This document shows, piece after piece, positions 8,029-16,192 of a DNA stretch of 64,000 nt. Below the pieces are notes generated by a model. The model was given only the letters and a program-made list of their open reading frames with translations, searched no databases and was not told the origin of the DNA. Made by a program: the position numbers and the translations under genes. Origin of the DNA: Limobrevibacterium gyesilva (GTDB lineage: Bacteria; Pseudomonadota; Alphaproteobacteria; Acetobacterales; Acetobacteraceae); assembly GCF_025989185.1 (NCBI RefSeq), contig NZ_JAPDNT010000010.1:1-64000 (forward strand), given 5' to 3'. Positions within the stretch are counted from its first letter, which is position 1, and each line of letters opens with the position of its first letter.

Positions 8029-8088
8029 GCCGGCCGGCCGAGCCACGCTGCTTGCCGGATGTGCCGGCTGCGAGGATGATGGCACCCG

Positions 8089-8829
8089 ATGGAAACGCGC
8101 CAGAAGATCCTTGTCCTCACCGGCGCCAGCCGGGGCATCGGCCACGCCACGGCCCGCCTGTTCAGCCACGAGGGCTGGCGGGTGATCACCGTGTCGCGGC
8201 ATGCCTTCTCGCCCAAATGCCCATGGTTGGCCGGGCCGCAGGACCATCTGCAGCTCGATCTCGGCGATATCGGCGCGCTGCCGCATGGCATCGCGGAGAT
8301 GCAAAGCCGGCTTCCCGACGGAAAGCTGGATGCGCTGGTCAACAACGCCGCCATATCGCCCAAGGGACAAGGCGGCGCGCGGCTGGGCGTGCTGGCGACC
8401 GACCCATCCACCTGGCTGCAGGTGTTCAACGTGAACCTGTTCGCGGTGGCGCTGCTAGCGAAAGGTCTGATCGATAATATTTCGTCAGCGAACGGTTCCA
8501 TCGTGAACGTCACCTCCATCGCCGGCTCGCGGGTGCATCCGTATGCCGGGGTCGCCTACGCCGCCTCCAAGGCCGGGCTGGCGGCGTTGACGCGGGAGAT
8601 GGCGGCGGAGTTCGCGCCGCGGGGGGTGCGGGTGAACGCGATCTCACCGGGCGAGATCGACACCGCCATCCTGTCGCCGGGCACCGCCGCCTTCGCCGAC
8701 CGCGAAGTGCCGATGCGCCGGCTGGGCCGGCCGGAGGAAGTGGCGTCCTCGATCCACTTCCTGTGCAGCGACGCCGCCAGCTATGTGAACGGCGCGGAGC
8801 TGCACATCAATGGCGGCCAGCACGTCTGA
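8089..8829 (+). CDS. Short-chain dehydrogenase/reductase (FabG-like)
   Basis: A 246-residue classical SDR. The coenzyme motif TGASRGIG occupies residues 11-18, NNAA follows at 85-88, and the catalytic set is S143 with Y157 and K161 (YAASK). The C-terminal part shows RVNAISPGEIDT and the closing INGG segment. It is an NAD(P)-dependent oxidoreductase of unknown substrate, probably a hydroxy/keto acid, sugar or alcohol. The gene is followed by a convergent phytanoyl-CoA dioxygenase-type gene 28 bases away. A gap of 60 bases separates it from the small hypothetical gene upstream. Confidence 0.9.
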   Translation: METRQKILVLTGASRGIGHATARLFSHEGWRVITVSRHAFSPKCPWLAGPQDHLQLDLGDIGALPHGIAEMQSRLPDGKLDALVNNAAISPKGQGGARLGVLATDPSTWLQVFNVNLFAVALLAKGLIDNISSANGSIVNVTSIAGSRVHPYAGVAYAASKAGLAALTREMAAEFAPRGVRVNAISPGEIDTAILSPGTAAFADREVPMRRLGRPEEVASSIHFLCSDAASYVNGAELHINGGQHV

Positions 8830-8857
8830 CGGCGCGGCCGCCACCCGGGCGTGACCC

Positions 8858-9739
8858 TCAGCCGCTGGTATCCACCGGCTCGATCCGGCGTGGCAGGCCG
8901 TTGCGGTAGGTGTAGTTGCTCTGGGCCGGGTCGCCGTGCGGCACGGTGCAGCCGGCATAGGCGCCGGTCTCGTCGTGGAACAGGCGCTGGTGGTCTTCCA
9001 CGCTGCCCCAGACGGCACCGGTCTGGTGATAGTGGAACTGGATGGCGCGGCGGCGCAGGTCGGATTTGTTGGGCGCCGTGAAGTGGTGCAGCAGGGAATG
9101 GAACACCAGGGCGTCCCCCGGCTGCATCTCGATGGCGATGCGCTCGCGGGCGCGGACCTTGGGCGGGATGATGCGGCAGCGGTTGAAGTCGTTCTCGTGG
9201 ACATGGGGCACGGCGCCGTCGAGATGCGAGCCGGCCACCAGCTCCATGCAGCCGTTCATCTTCAGGGCCGGGTCGAGCGCGATCCAGACGCCGGCGATGA
9301 GGCCAGGATCAGTGACGCGGAAATAGGCGGCATCCTGGTGCCAGGGCTTCTCCGAGCCGATGCGGGGCGGCTTCACCAGGGCCATTTCCTGGAACAGCAC
9401 CCTGCCCTGGCCAAGGATCTGGTCGAGGATGCGGTGCAGGCGCAGGCTGTTGGCGGCGGCCTTCAGCGCCGGCGCGTCCTCGACATAGTCCATGTATTTG
9501 CGGATGTGCAGCTCGCGGTCGGCAGGCGACAGGCCGGCGGGGCCCACGCCGGTCTCGAACATCAGCTGGGTCTCGCGGGCCGGCAGGCGGCCGGTGGCGA
9601 GGTCCGACAGGGCCTGGACGCAGGCCGCAATGGTGCGGGGCCCCAGCAGATTGCGGATAACGACGTAACCGTCGCGGCGGTACTGGGCGATCTCATCCAC
9701 GCCGAGCAGGCCTGTGTCGCGCACGGGTGCGATGTCCAT
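8858..9739 (-). CDS. Phytanoyl-CoA dioxygenase (PhyH) family protein
   Basis: A 293-residue non-haem Fe(II)/2-oxoglutarate-dependent oxygenase. The start is the ATG at 9739, nine bases after AGGAGGG; a much longer open frame upstream overlaps the divergent URC1-like gene and is rejected. The iron facial triad is visible as H134 and D136 in KPWHQDAAYF and a distal histidine at 218/219 in HSLLHHFTAPN, followed by an Arg-rich RRRAIQFHY stretch that would hold the 2-oxoglutarate salt bridge. Family members hydroxylate lipids, secondary metabolites or small acids; the substrate is unknown. A 118-base divergent promoter region is shared with the GTP cyclohydrolase II gene, so a link to pyrimidine catabolism is possible but unproven. 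Confidence 0.88.
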   Translation of the reverse strand: MDIAPVRDTGLLGVDEIAQYRRDGYVVIRNLLGPRTIAACVQALSDLATGRLPARETQLMFETGVGPAGLSPADRELHIRKYMDYVEDAPALKAAANSLRLHRILDQILGQGRVLFQEMALVKPPRIGSEKPWHQDAAYFRVTDPGLIAGVWIALDPALKMNGCMELVAGSHLDGAVPHVHENDFNRCRIIPPKVRARERIAIEMQPGDALVFHSLLHHFTAPNKSDLRRRAIQFHYHQTGAVWGSVEDHQRLFHDETGAYAGCTVPHGDPAQSNYTYRNGLPRRIEPVDTSG

Positions 9740-9857
9740 TTGTTCCCTCCTTCCCATATTTCGCATGAGTATTGCCGAAGTTGCGGACGCGCCAAAGCCT
9801 ATTGGAACTTCGGGCGTTTCGTCCGTAACCTTTGGTTTCACGACGAAGGCCTGACGC

Positions 9858-11153
9858 ATGAAAACCACCAGCCGTACCGGATCGTCGAATATTCCGCTGG
9901 CCAATGACCGCCGGAACACGCGTGCGATCGTGCTGACATCGCACCCCGGCAACGATGCCGCCCGCCTGTTGCCGATCGCCTGGGGCGCGGGCGCCGCACA
10001 GGCCCGCGGGCCCGTGGTCGGCACGCTGCACAACCCCGGCGGACGCAACGCCATCGGCACCCATGCCGGCGCCTATTCCCTGTATCGGGCGCTGGCGGTG
10101 GCGGCCGGCCAGTTGAACGCCGAGCACCGGCCGGACCTGACCAACACGGCTCCGGCCGTGCCGATCGGGCCGTTCCCGCAATGGAGCGATCCCGACCGTA
10201 TCGTGAGCATGGACCCCTGGGGGCACATGACCGGCCAGGCGTTCGGCGCGCAACTGGCGCAGGGCTGGGACATCCGCCCGACCATCGCGGTGACGAAAGC
10301 GCACATCAACATGCCGGAGATCCTGGCGGCGATACGCGCCGGGCGGCTGCAGCCGGATGGCGACGTGCTGAGTGCGAACGGCGACGCGCGGGTGACGAAG
10401 GTGGCGATCGAGCCGGTGTGGTGGCTGCCGGGGGTGGCCAGGCGCTTCGGCATCTCCACCACCGACCTGCGGCGCGGGCTGTTCGAGCAGACCGGCGGGA
10501 TGTTCCCGGAACTGGTGACGCGGCCGGACCTGGACGTGTTCCTGCCGCCCATCGGCGGCATGACGGTCTACCTGTTCGGCGACCCCACGACGCTCGGCCG
10601 CCCGGAGACGAAGATCGCCTGCCGCGTGCACGACGAGTGCAACGGCAGCGACGTGTTCGGCAGCGACATCTGCACCTGCCGGCCCTATCTGGCGCACGGC
10701 GTCGAGGTCTGCATCGAGACGGCGCAGGCCGGCGGCGTGGGCGTGATCGTCTACAACCGCAAGGAAGGCCGGGCGCTGGGCGAGGTGACGAAGTTCCTGG
10801 TCTACAACGCCCGCAAGCGCCAGGAGGGCGGCGACCGGGCGGAGAGCTATTTCCTGCGCACCGAATGCGTCGCCGGCGTGAATGACATGCGCTTCCAGGA
10901 GCTGATGCCGGACGTGCTGCACTGGCTGGGCATCGCCCGCATCGACCGCCTGGTGAGCATGAGCAACATGAAGTACGCGCCGATCGTGGCCAGCGGGATT
11001 GACGTGGTGGAGCGGGTTCCGATACCCGACGCCCTCATCCCCGCCGATGCCAGCGTAGAGATGGACGCGAAAAAGGCCGCCGGCTATTTCACCGACAGCG
11101 TTCCTGAAGCGGACGAATTGAAACGGGCCAAGGGCCGGGGTTTGGAAGAATGA
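9858..11153 (+). CDS. GTP cyclohydrolase II homologue of the URC1 (uracil catabolism) type
   Basis: A 431-residue protein, about twice the length of riboflavin-pathway GTP cyclohydrolase II (RibA). The C-terminal half (about 235-400) carries the RibA-like catalytic core, with the zinc cysteines C261, C272 and C274 ([10 protein letters not shown]...DICTC) and the nucleotide/arginine motif [10 protein letters not shown] at 299-308. The N-terminal 230 residues ([20 protein letters not shown], then [19 protein letters not shown]) are not found in RibA and are typical of the URC1 branch of the family. The downstream gene is uracil phosphoribosyltransferase, overlapping by four bases. Both URC1 and that enzyme act in the reductase-independent uracil catabolic (URC) pathway of yeasts and some bacteria. 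Riboflavin synthesis is the alternative but fits the context less well. Confidence 0.85.
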   Translation: MKTTSRTGSSNIPLANDRRNTRAIVLTSHPGNDAARLLPIAWGAGAAQARGPVVGTLHNPGGRNAIGTHAGAYSLYRALAVAAGQLNAEHRPDLTNTAPAVPIGPFPQWSDPDRIVSMDPWGHMTGQAFGAQLAQGWDIRPTIAVTKAHINMPEILAAIRAGRLQPDGDVLSANGDARVTKVAIEPVWWLPGVARRFGISTTDLRRGLFEQTGGMFPELVTRPDLDVFLPPIGGMTVYLFGDPTTLGRPETKIACRVHDECNGSDVFGSDICTCRPYLAHGVEVCIETAQAGGVGVIVYNRKEGRALGEVTKFLVYNARKRQEGGDRAESYFLRTECVAGVNDMRFQELMPDVLHWLGIARIDRLVSMSNMKYAPIVASGIDVVERVPIPDALIPADASVEMDAKKAAGYFTDSVPEADELKRAKGRGLEE

Positions 11154-11776
11154 ACGTTACGGTCCTTGACCACCCGCTGATCCAGCACAAGCTGACGCTG
11201 CTGCGGGACAGGGAGACGAGCACGGCGGGATTCCGGCGCATCGCCCGCGAAATGAGCATGCTGATGGCCTATGAGGTCACCCGCGGGCTGAAGCTGGAGA
11301 TGATCGAGATCGAAACGCCGCTGGAGCGGATGGAAGCGCCCCAGCTGTCGGGCAAGAAGCTGTGCTTCGTGTCGATCCTGCGAGCGGGGAACGGTATCCT
11401 TGAAGGGATGCTGGACCTGGTGCCGGGGGCGCGCGTTGGTCATATCGGGCTGTATCGCGATCCACAGACGCTGGTGCCGGTGGAATACTACCTGAAGCTG
11501 CCGGACGATATCGGCGAGCGGATGGTGATCGTGGTGGACCCGATGCTGGCGACGGGGCATTCCGCGGCGGCGGCGGTGGGGCGGCTGAAGCAGGCCGGCG
11601 CCGCGCAGATCCGCTTCGCCTGCCTGCTGGCGGCGCCCGAGGGGTTGGCGGCGCTCCAGGCCGAGCATGGAGATGTGGAGGTGTTCACCTGTGCGGTGGA
11701 CCGGCAGCTGGACGACCACGGCTACATCCGGCCGGGGCTGGGCGACGCCGGGGACCGGCTGTACGGGACGAAGTAG
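11150..11776 (+). CDS. upp: Uracil phosphoribosyltransferase
   Basis: A 208-residue enzyme that makes UMP and pyrophosphate from uracil and PRPP. The PRPP-binding loop [12 protein letters not shown] lies at 128-139, and [10 protein letters not shown] (73-82) is the second landmark. The uracil-recognition end [18 protein letters not shown] is complete. The length equals the family norm. The start ATG overlaps the preceding stop as ATGA, so the gene is translationally coupled to the URC1-like gene. In the URC pathway the same activity channels uracil to UMP before ring catabolism, so this copy may be catabolic and not a salvage enzyme. Confidence 0.95.
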   Translation: MNVTVLDHPLIQHKLTLLRDRETSTAGFRRIAREMSMLMAYEVTRGLKLEMIEIETPLERMEAPQLSGKKLCFVSILRAGNGILEGMLDLVPGARVGHIGLYRDPQTLVPVEYYLKLPDDIGERMVIVVDPMLATGHSAAAAVGRLKQAGAAQIRFACLLAAPEGLAALQAEHGDVEVFTCAVDRQLDDHGYIRPGLGDAGDRLYGTK

Positions 11777-11843
11777 GCCGGCGCGCCCGGGCCGTTCCGG
11801 GTGGCGAGGACGTGGCAGTACGGACCTGCTGCCACAGAAAGAA

Positions 11844-11864
11844 GGCTCTCCCGAGGGGAGAGCC
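11844..11864 (-). terminator. Intrinsic terminator after the sedolisin operon
   Basis: A perfect 9-base stem, GGCTCTCCC with its complement, and a 3-base loop. On the minus strand the hairpin is followed by TTCTTTCTG, which gives the T-rich tail expected for the minus-strand transcript ending at 11976. It can also help separate the convergent upp gene. The rest of the 199-base gap between upp and the small ORF shows nothing further. Confidence 0.65.
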
Positions 11865-11975
11865 AAGTCTTCGCGGGAAGGCGAACCGGCGCGGACCATT
11901 CGACCGTGCCACCGCCCCCCGTCTCAGCTCAGCCGCATCACGCTCCGCTTCCGGGCGAAGGCCGGGAAGCCGGGC

Positions 11976-12197
11976 TCACAGGAAATAGTAGACCTGCACG
12001 TTGCCGTTGGGGAGATCGGAGAGCGATGCTTCGCCGGCTCCCTGAGGAGGCGGGGCGTTGAGGAACGCCACGGCTGCGGCAGGCGTGGCGACCGTGACGG
12101 TTCGCCAGATCTTCACCGACGGAGCCACGGCCTGCGCCGCGGCAGCCGGCGCTTGCGCACGTTTCAGGAGAACCGCGTCCTCTGCTGATAGCGACAT
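11976..12197 (-). CDS. Small hypothetical protein downstream of sedolisin (73 aa)
   Basis: A 73-codon frame with a GGGAAAGGA ribosome site eight bases before the ATG. The product is rich in Ala/Pro and carries no cysteine; it begins MSLSAEDAVLLKRAQA, has a middle SVKIWRTVTVATPAAAVAFL and ends NGNVQVYYFL. There is no clear signal peptide. It lies 90 bases downstream of the sedolisin gene on the same strand and before a terminator, so the two probably form an operon. A role as inhibitor, chaperone or substrate of the protease is only a guess from position. Confidence 0.6.
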   Translation of the reverse strand: MSLSAEDAVLLKRAQAPAAAAQAVAPSVKIWRTVTVATPAAAVAFLNAPPPQGAGEASLSDLPNGNVQVYYFL

Positions 12198-12287
12198 TTA
12201 CGTGTCCTTTCCCAAGAGATGGGCAACCCGCTTGCTGACGCGAGGGCTGCGAGACTGTGCCCCTCGCGTGCGGGGCGTCGCGGGCAT

Positions 12288-14237
12288 TCACCCCGGACCC
12301 GATGATCCGCCCAGGCCGTAGACCCACACATTGACCGTGGCGGCGCCAGCGGTCCCGACCGCGTCGGCGGAGATCGCGAGCCTGGTACCGGGTATCTCGT
12401 AGACGCGCGTGATCTGCGCGTGCGACGCGACCGGCAACACGTCGAGCAGGCCCACCGGTTCGGTGCCCTCGGTCATGGTCAGGCGGATGCTGGCACTGGC
12501 GCCATTGTCGGCGTGCTCCTCGGCGACCACCCGAATCCGCTCGAAGCCGTGCACGTTGATCACCCCGAGGTCGCGCGACATGCCCGGCATGATCGTCACC
12601 CCGCCAGGCGATGTCCGGAATGCGAGTGTCGTCGCCTTCGGCCCGCCTGGCGGCGGCGACGGTTGCGGTTGCGGCTGGGGCGTCACGCCGGCAAGGCTCG
12701 CCGCCAGCTTCGCGCCGTCGGGCGATCCCAGGCCGGTGCAGGCGTCCCAGCCCGGCTGCGCCTGATAGGGGCCACCCTGTCCGCTGGCGTCGTTGTTGCC
12801 GGAGACGATGTCGTGGAAGGCGCCGGCCGCGGGCGGGATGGCGTAGATCCGGGTATTGAGGAAGCCGGCATTCCCGCCGTTCATCTGGTTGATGCGCGCC
12901 GTGAGCCCGGCCCATAGCGGCGCGACGGCGCTGGTTCCGCCATAGACGAGCTGCTGACCGTCGATCAGCACCTGATACCCCGTGGCGGGGTCCGCGTTTG
13001 CGGCAACGTCGGGCACGCCGCGGCCGGCATGGCCATCGTCGCCGGCCGGGGGAATCGCGGCCGTGGCCTGGTAGTCCGGAGCGGGATAGAGACGGCTGAC
13101 GCCACCGCCGGTGGCTCCGCCGCCATGATTCCAGGTGCTCTCGTCCGCAATGCCGCCGTTTGCGGACACCAGCGTGGTTCCGCCGCAGCCGGTGACCCAA
13201 GGACTTGCCGCTGGATAATCGGGGTGCAGGAGGCCGTCGTTCACGCCGTCGCTCGAACCGCTGTCACCCGATGCCGCGAACACCGATACGCCGAGCAGGG
13301 CGGCGTCCTCGAACGCCTGGTCGATGGCTTGCCGCGTCGCGGCGACCCACTCGTCCTCGGCGGCGCCCCACGAAATCGAGATGACCGATGGCGTGTTGGC
13401 CGCGTCGTGCACCGCTGACGAAACCGCGTCGATGAAGCCCTGGTCCGTATTGGGTGCGAAATAGACCACCTGGCGCGCGCCTGGCGCGACCGCACCGATC
13501 ACCTCGATGTCGAGACCGACCTCGCCATCGGGGCTGGTCGGGTCGCCGGTCGGCTGGTTGCCGGCACCGTCGATCGCGACGCTGGTGACCTGCGGCCGAT
13601 TGACGCCGAGCTGGGCGAAATAGGCATCGAGGTCGGCGTCGTTATAGCCGCCGCCGAATTCGAGGATGCCGATGGTCTGGCCGGAACCGTCCGTGCCGGC
13701 AGGAAAGTCGTACAGCTCGGCTATCCGCGTTGGCGCGAACGTTCCGTTCGTCGTGCCGACGCCTGCAGCCTTGCGAAAATGCGGCCGTACGACTGGGCGA
13801 TCGTCGAAGCCGGCGACGGTCTGGATGATGCCGTGCAGGTGCTCCGGAACATGGAGGGGGCCGACCCGGCCGCGATGCCGGCCGCCGGCGTGCTCGACCT
13901 GGACCACCGACGTGCCGAATGCCGCGCTGAGATCGGCAATCCTGCCGCCGAGGACGATGCGGCGCTGTGCGGGCAACGTTTCGACCACGTCGATGCCGTA
14001 TTTCCGCGCGTATGCCGCGACCGCATCGAGATCGGCGGCACTGGCTCCGTGGGCCGCGGCGAACTGCTCGCGGGTGAGTTGCTGCTGCGCCTGCAGGCGT
14101 TGCTGGTGGAGATCCGCATTGGCCCGGCGCACGATGACGGTCACCGTGATCCGTTCCGCTGGATCGGCAGGGCCGAGAACCTTTGCGCCAGGCAGCAGAT
14201 GGCGCTCGCTGCCGGAGAGCGGCAACATCTTGACCAT
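12288..14237 (-). CDS. Sedolisin-family serine-carboxyl peptidase (S53, kumamolisin-like) with C-terminal extra domain
   Basis: A 649-residue proprotease. Residues about 1-160 form the pro-domain (LHVPEHLHGIIQTVAGFDDR near its end). The catalytic residues are E239 and D243 in DGEVGLDIEV, D325 in AASGDSGSSDG and S436 in GGTSAVAPLWAG; their spacing matches kumamolisin (E78, D82, D164, S278 in that numbering) closely. The calcium site is HDIVSGNND (475-483) and PGWDACTGLG (496-505). After a Pro/Gln linker (520-530) comes an extra domain of about 115 residues ending in VNVWVYGLGG. No N-terminal signal peptide is visible, as in several kumamolisins, so the export route is open. Such enzymes are acid-active endopeptidases. 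Confidence 0.93.
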   Translation of the reverse strand: MVKMLPLSGSERHLLPGAKVLGPADPAERITVTVIVRRANADLHQQRLQAQQQLTREQFAAAHGASAADLDAVAAYARKYGIDVVETLPAQRRIVLGGRIADLSAAFGTSVVQVEHAGGRHRGRVGPLHVPEHLHGIIQTVAGFDDRPVVRPHFRKAAGVGTTNGTFAPTRIAELYDFPAGTDGSGQTIGILEFGGGYNDADLDAYFAQLGVNRPQVTSVAIDGAGNQPTGDPTSPDGEVGLDIEVIGAVAPGARQVVYFAPNTDQGFIDAVSSAVHDAANTPSVISISWGAAEDEWVAATRQAIDQAFEDAALLGVSVFAASGDSGSSDGVNDGLLHPDYPAASPWVTGCGGTTLVSANGGIADESTWNHGGGATGGGVSRLYPAPDYQATAAIPPAGDDGHAGRGVPDVAANADPATGYQVLIDGQQLVYGGTSAVAPLWAGLTARINQMNGGNAGFLNTRIYAIPPAAGAFHDIVSGNNDASGQGGPYQAQPGWDACTGLGSPDGAKLAASLAGVTPQPQPQPSPPPGGPKATTLAFRTSPGGVTIMPGMSRDLGVINVHGFERIRVVAEEHADNGASASIRLTMTEGTEPVGLLDVLPVASHAQITRVYEIPGTRLAISADAVGTAGAATVNVWVYGLGGSSGPG

Positions 14238-14615
14238 GGATCTTTCCCTGGTTCTCGGGCTTCGCCGTGCTCCGCGGGTGAAAGGCAGATGTCCGGCGCA
14301 TCACGAAGGGCCTGGACGAGCCTTCAAACTCTCTGCGGGCACATTGCGGTATGATTTCAGCACAAGCATCCGCTGCGACGCAAATCACGTTAACGTCACG
14401 TAACCAACCAGGGCTCTCGCAAACGGGCGATGCGGGCGCCGTCCTGGCCGTTACACGAAATTGATGCAGGCGAAACCGGGCAACCTCCGAAGGCCGGGTA
14501 TCGCACGGTCATGGATATGGCGTCTGATGCGCTGGGGCCGGGTCCCGATCTCGCAATGTGCGGGGCAGGATCGACGTTCCCGCTGCACGACGAGCCGCTT
14601 GCGAAGGAGGCGCGC
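14238..14615. other. Divergent intergenic region upstream of the sedolisin and a lipoprotein gene
   Basis: A 378-base gap between divergent genes. Open frames within it look like shadows. It contains a 10-base perfect palindrome ACGTTAACGT (14387-14396) beside a partial repeat of the same sequence (TCACGTAACC), the sort of element a regulator could use. An AAGGAGG ribosome site at 14604-14610 serves the plus-strand lipoprotein. No RNA gene or terminator is recognisable. Confidence 0.4.
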
Positions 14616-14984
14616 ATGAGATTTCGCCAGTTGTGGCCGGTGGCGCTGTTCGCCGCGCTGCTGTTCTTCGCCGCCGGCTGCGCACGCGGGCCCTCAGGAC
14701 CGACAACGAGCGCGTTCGACGGCACCTACCAGGGAACGGCCTACAACATCGGCGATCCTGGCGGCGGTTGCGTGCTGCGCACGCCGACGAGCGTGATGAC
14801 GGTGTCCCAAGGGTATGTCCAGTTCGGACAATACAGCGGGACGGTTTCGCCTTCCGGTTATGTGCAGATGCTCCACGGGTGGTTCAGCGTCTCCGGCCAG
14901 TTCGGCGGCGGCAAGTTCCAGGGTGAGGTGCGCTATCCGCAGCCGGGCTGCCTGTACCGGCTCGACATGCCGCGCATCGCGTAG
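14616..14984 (+). CDS. Small predicted lipoprotein (122 aa)
   Basis: The ATG at 14616 is preceded by AAGGAGG; an upstream in-frame ATG would add an unrelated 62-residue leader and is rejected. Residues 1-21 form a type II signal peptide (MRFRQLWPVALFAALLFFAA, lipobox AAGC with Cys22). The mature part is short, Gly/Tyr-rich and predicted beta: FDGTYQGTAYNIGD, then GQYSGTVSPSGYVQM and GQFGGGKFQGEVRYP. Two further cysteines (GGCVLR and PGCLYR) could form a disulfide. The pattern of repeated G-x-Y/F strands suggests a small beta-barrel or sandwich in the outer membrane or periplasm. Function unknown. Confidence 0.75.
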   Translation: MRFRQLWPVALFAALLFFAAGCARGPSGPTTSAFDGTYQGTAYNIGDPGGGCVLRTPTSVMTVSQGYVQFGQYSGTVSPSGYVQMLHGWFSVSGQFGGGKFQGEVRYPQPGCLYRLDMPRIA

Positions 14985-14999
14985 GCACGCGCTGCGGCA

Positions 15000-15851
15000 T
15001 CAGTGGTGGGCCGGGATCGCCGGACCATGATCCGGCGCCATGGCAGCGGCGGCGGGGGCGGCCGCGCGGAAGCGCGACAGCGCCCATTGGTAGAGTTCGA
15101 GATCGAGGCTGTTGGCGTCGAGCAGGCGCTGGAACAGGGCGGGGCCGAGTTCGTCGCTGGCCCGGTCCCATTCGTCGCGCTCGGAACGGAAGGCGGGGTT
15201 GGTGCTGTTGGCATGGACCTCACCGGCGAACAGGCCGGGGAAGCGCGTGCCGTAGGCGCGGTCGAACCACCGCAAGGAGTCGGCGAAGCGGCGCACGATG
15301 CCGAAGGCGGGCCAGGACCGCAGCAGGGCGCGGGCTTTGCGCAGGTCGGACGCGGTCGCGTGGGTGTGCCAGATATGGGGGGTGCGGAATGAGGCCGCGG
15401 AGAGGTGGATGACCTGGTAGTTGCGGATGACGACGCCGCCGCCATCCGGTTCATCGAGCGCCCAGGCGACGAAGCCGGCGAACGAGCGGGCGGCGGCGAT
15501 GCCTGCGCCCGGCTGGGTGGGATCCTGCGCGAGGTAGCGATAGACCGAGCGGGCGCGGTCGATGGGATCACGCAGGAAGACGATCGGCGCACAGCCCCGC
15601 GCCGGCAGCGGCGGGCGTGCGAGATGGCTGGAAACGGCGCGGATGTCGGGGTGGGCGGCAAGGTACGCCGCAAGACGCCGTGCATCGACGATGTCGACCG
15701 GGGTGGCGCCTTCGAACGCGGCCCAGGACGATCCGAAATAGCCGGCCAGAAGACTGTCGACGCTCGTGCCGGCGTTCTTGAAGATGTGATAGTGGATCAG
15801 CGCCGTTCGTCGCCTGATGCGCAAGGTTGGCCATGGCCTGACGAGTTGCAT
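15000..15851 (-). CDS. Sulfotransferase family protein
   Basis: A 283-residue predicted PAPS-dependent sulfotransferase of the carbohydrate/Sulfotransfer_2 type. The start used is the ATG at 15851, with GGGAGGGAGC upstream, in place of an upstream ATG. The 5'-phosphosulfate-binding loop is HYHIFKNAGTS (20-30), a typical start for this family. The 3'-phosphate motif is FLRDPIDRARSVYRY, with its Arg/Ser. The rest is helical (AGVWALDEP-like SFAGFVAWALDEP, then LRWFDRAYG). The acceptor is not known; related bacterial enzymes sulfate cell-surface glycans or small molecules. Downstream lies the lipoprotein gene on the other strand. Confidence 0.8.
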   Translation of the reverse strand: MQLVRPWPTLRIRRRTALIHYHIFKNAGTSVDSLLAGYFGSSWAAFEGATPVDIVDARRLAAYLAAHPDIRAVSSHLARPPLPARGCAPIVFLRDPIDRARSVYRYLAQDPTQPGAGIAAARSFAGFVAWALDEPDGGGVVIRNYQVIHLSAASFRTPHIWHTHATASDLRKARALLRSWPAFGIVRRFADSLRWFDRAYGTRFPGLFAGEVHANSTNPAFRSERDEWDRASDELGPALFQRLLDANSLDLELYQWALSRFRAAAPAAAAMAPDHGPAIPAHH

Positions 15852-16192
15852 GATCAATGCTCCCTCCCGGACCTGGCGGAGCACGGCCCAGGCGGGGCCG
15901 GCCGCGCCAGACGGATGGCGCCGCGGTCACGGCGGCGTTTCGTTGCGCAAATGAAGTCGATGCGAAAGACGTACTGTTACAGTATCCGTTTAATCCAGGC
16001 GACCTTGCACCGGGCTCGCCATGGCATTTCAAAATGGCAATCCGTTGCCAACGCGCCTCGTGCATGATGGCGCGCGCAACACGTTCCTGTGCGCGGCGGG
16101 TTAATCAGCGACAGACCGCCGGCCCGTGCGCTATTGCAGTGCAGCACGCTTGGCTATCGCAGCCACCTCCGCACAAGCAACGGAACACGTTC
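15852..16192. other. Divergent intergenic region between sulfotransferase and PHB depolymerase genes
   Basis: A 341-base region with no convincing gene. It contains a 13-base dyad TACTGTTACAGTA (15972-15984) and another partial repeat (GCCATGGCATTTC with AAAATGGCAATCC, about 16018-16044). No Shine-Dalgarno better than a weak ACGGAACA precedes the PHB depolymerase ATG. It probably carries the promoters of both divergent genes; I could not place them with confidence. Confidence 0.4.

Noticed and set aside
9693-10922. Minus-strand frame antisense to the URC1-like gene
   Set aside because: Arg/Ala/His-rich composition, no ribosome site, and full overlap with a gene having conserved zinc cysteines on the other strand.
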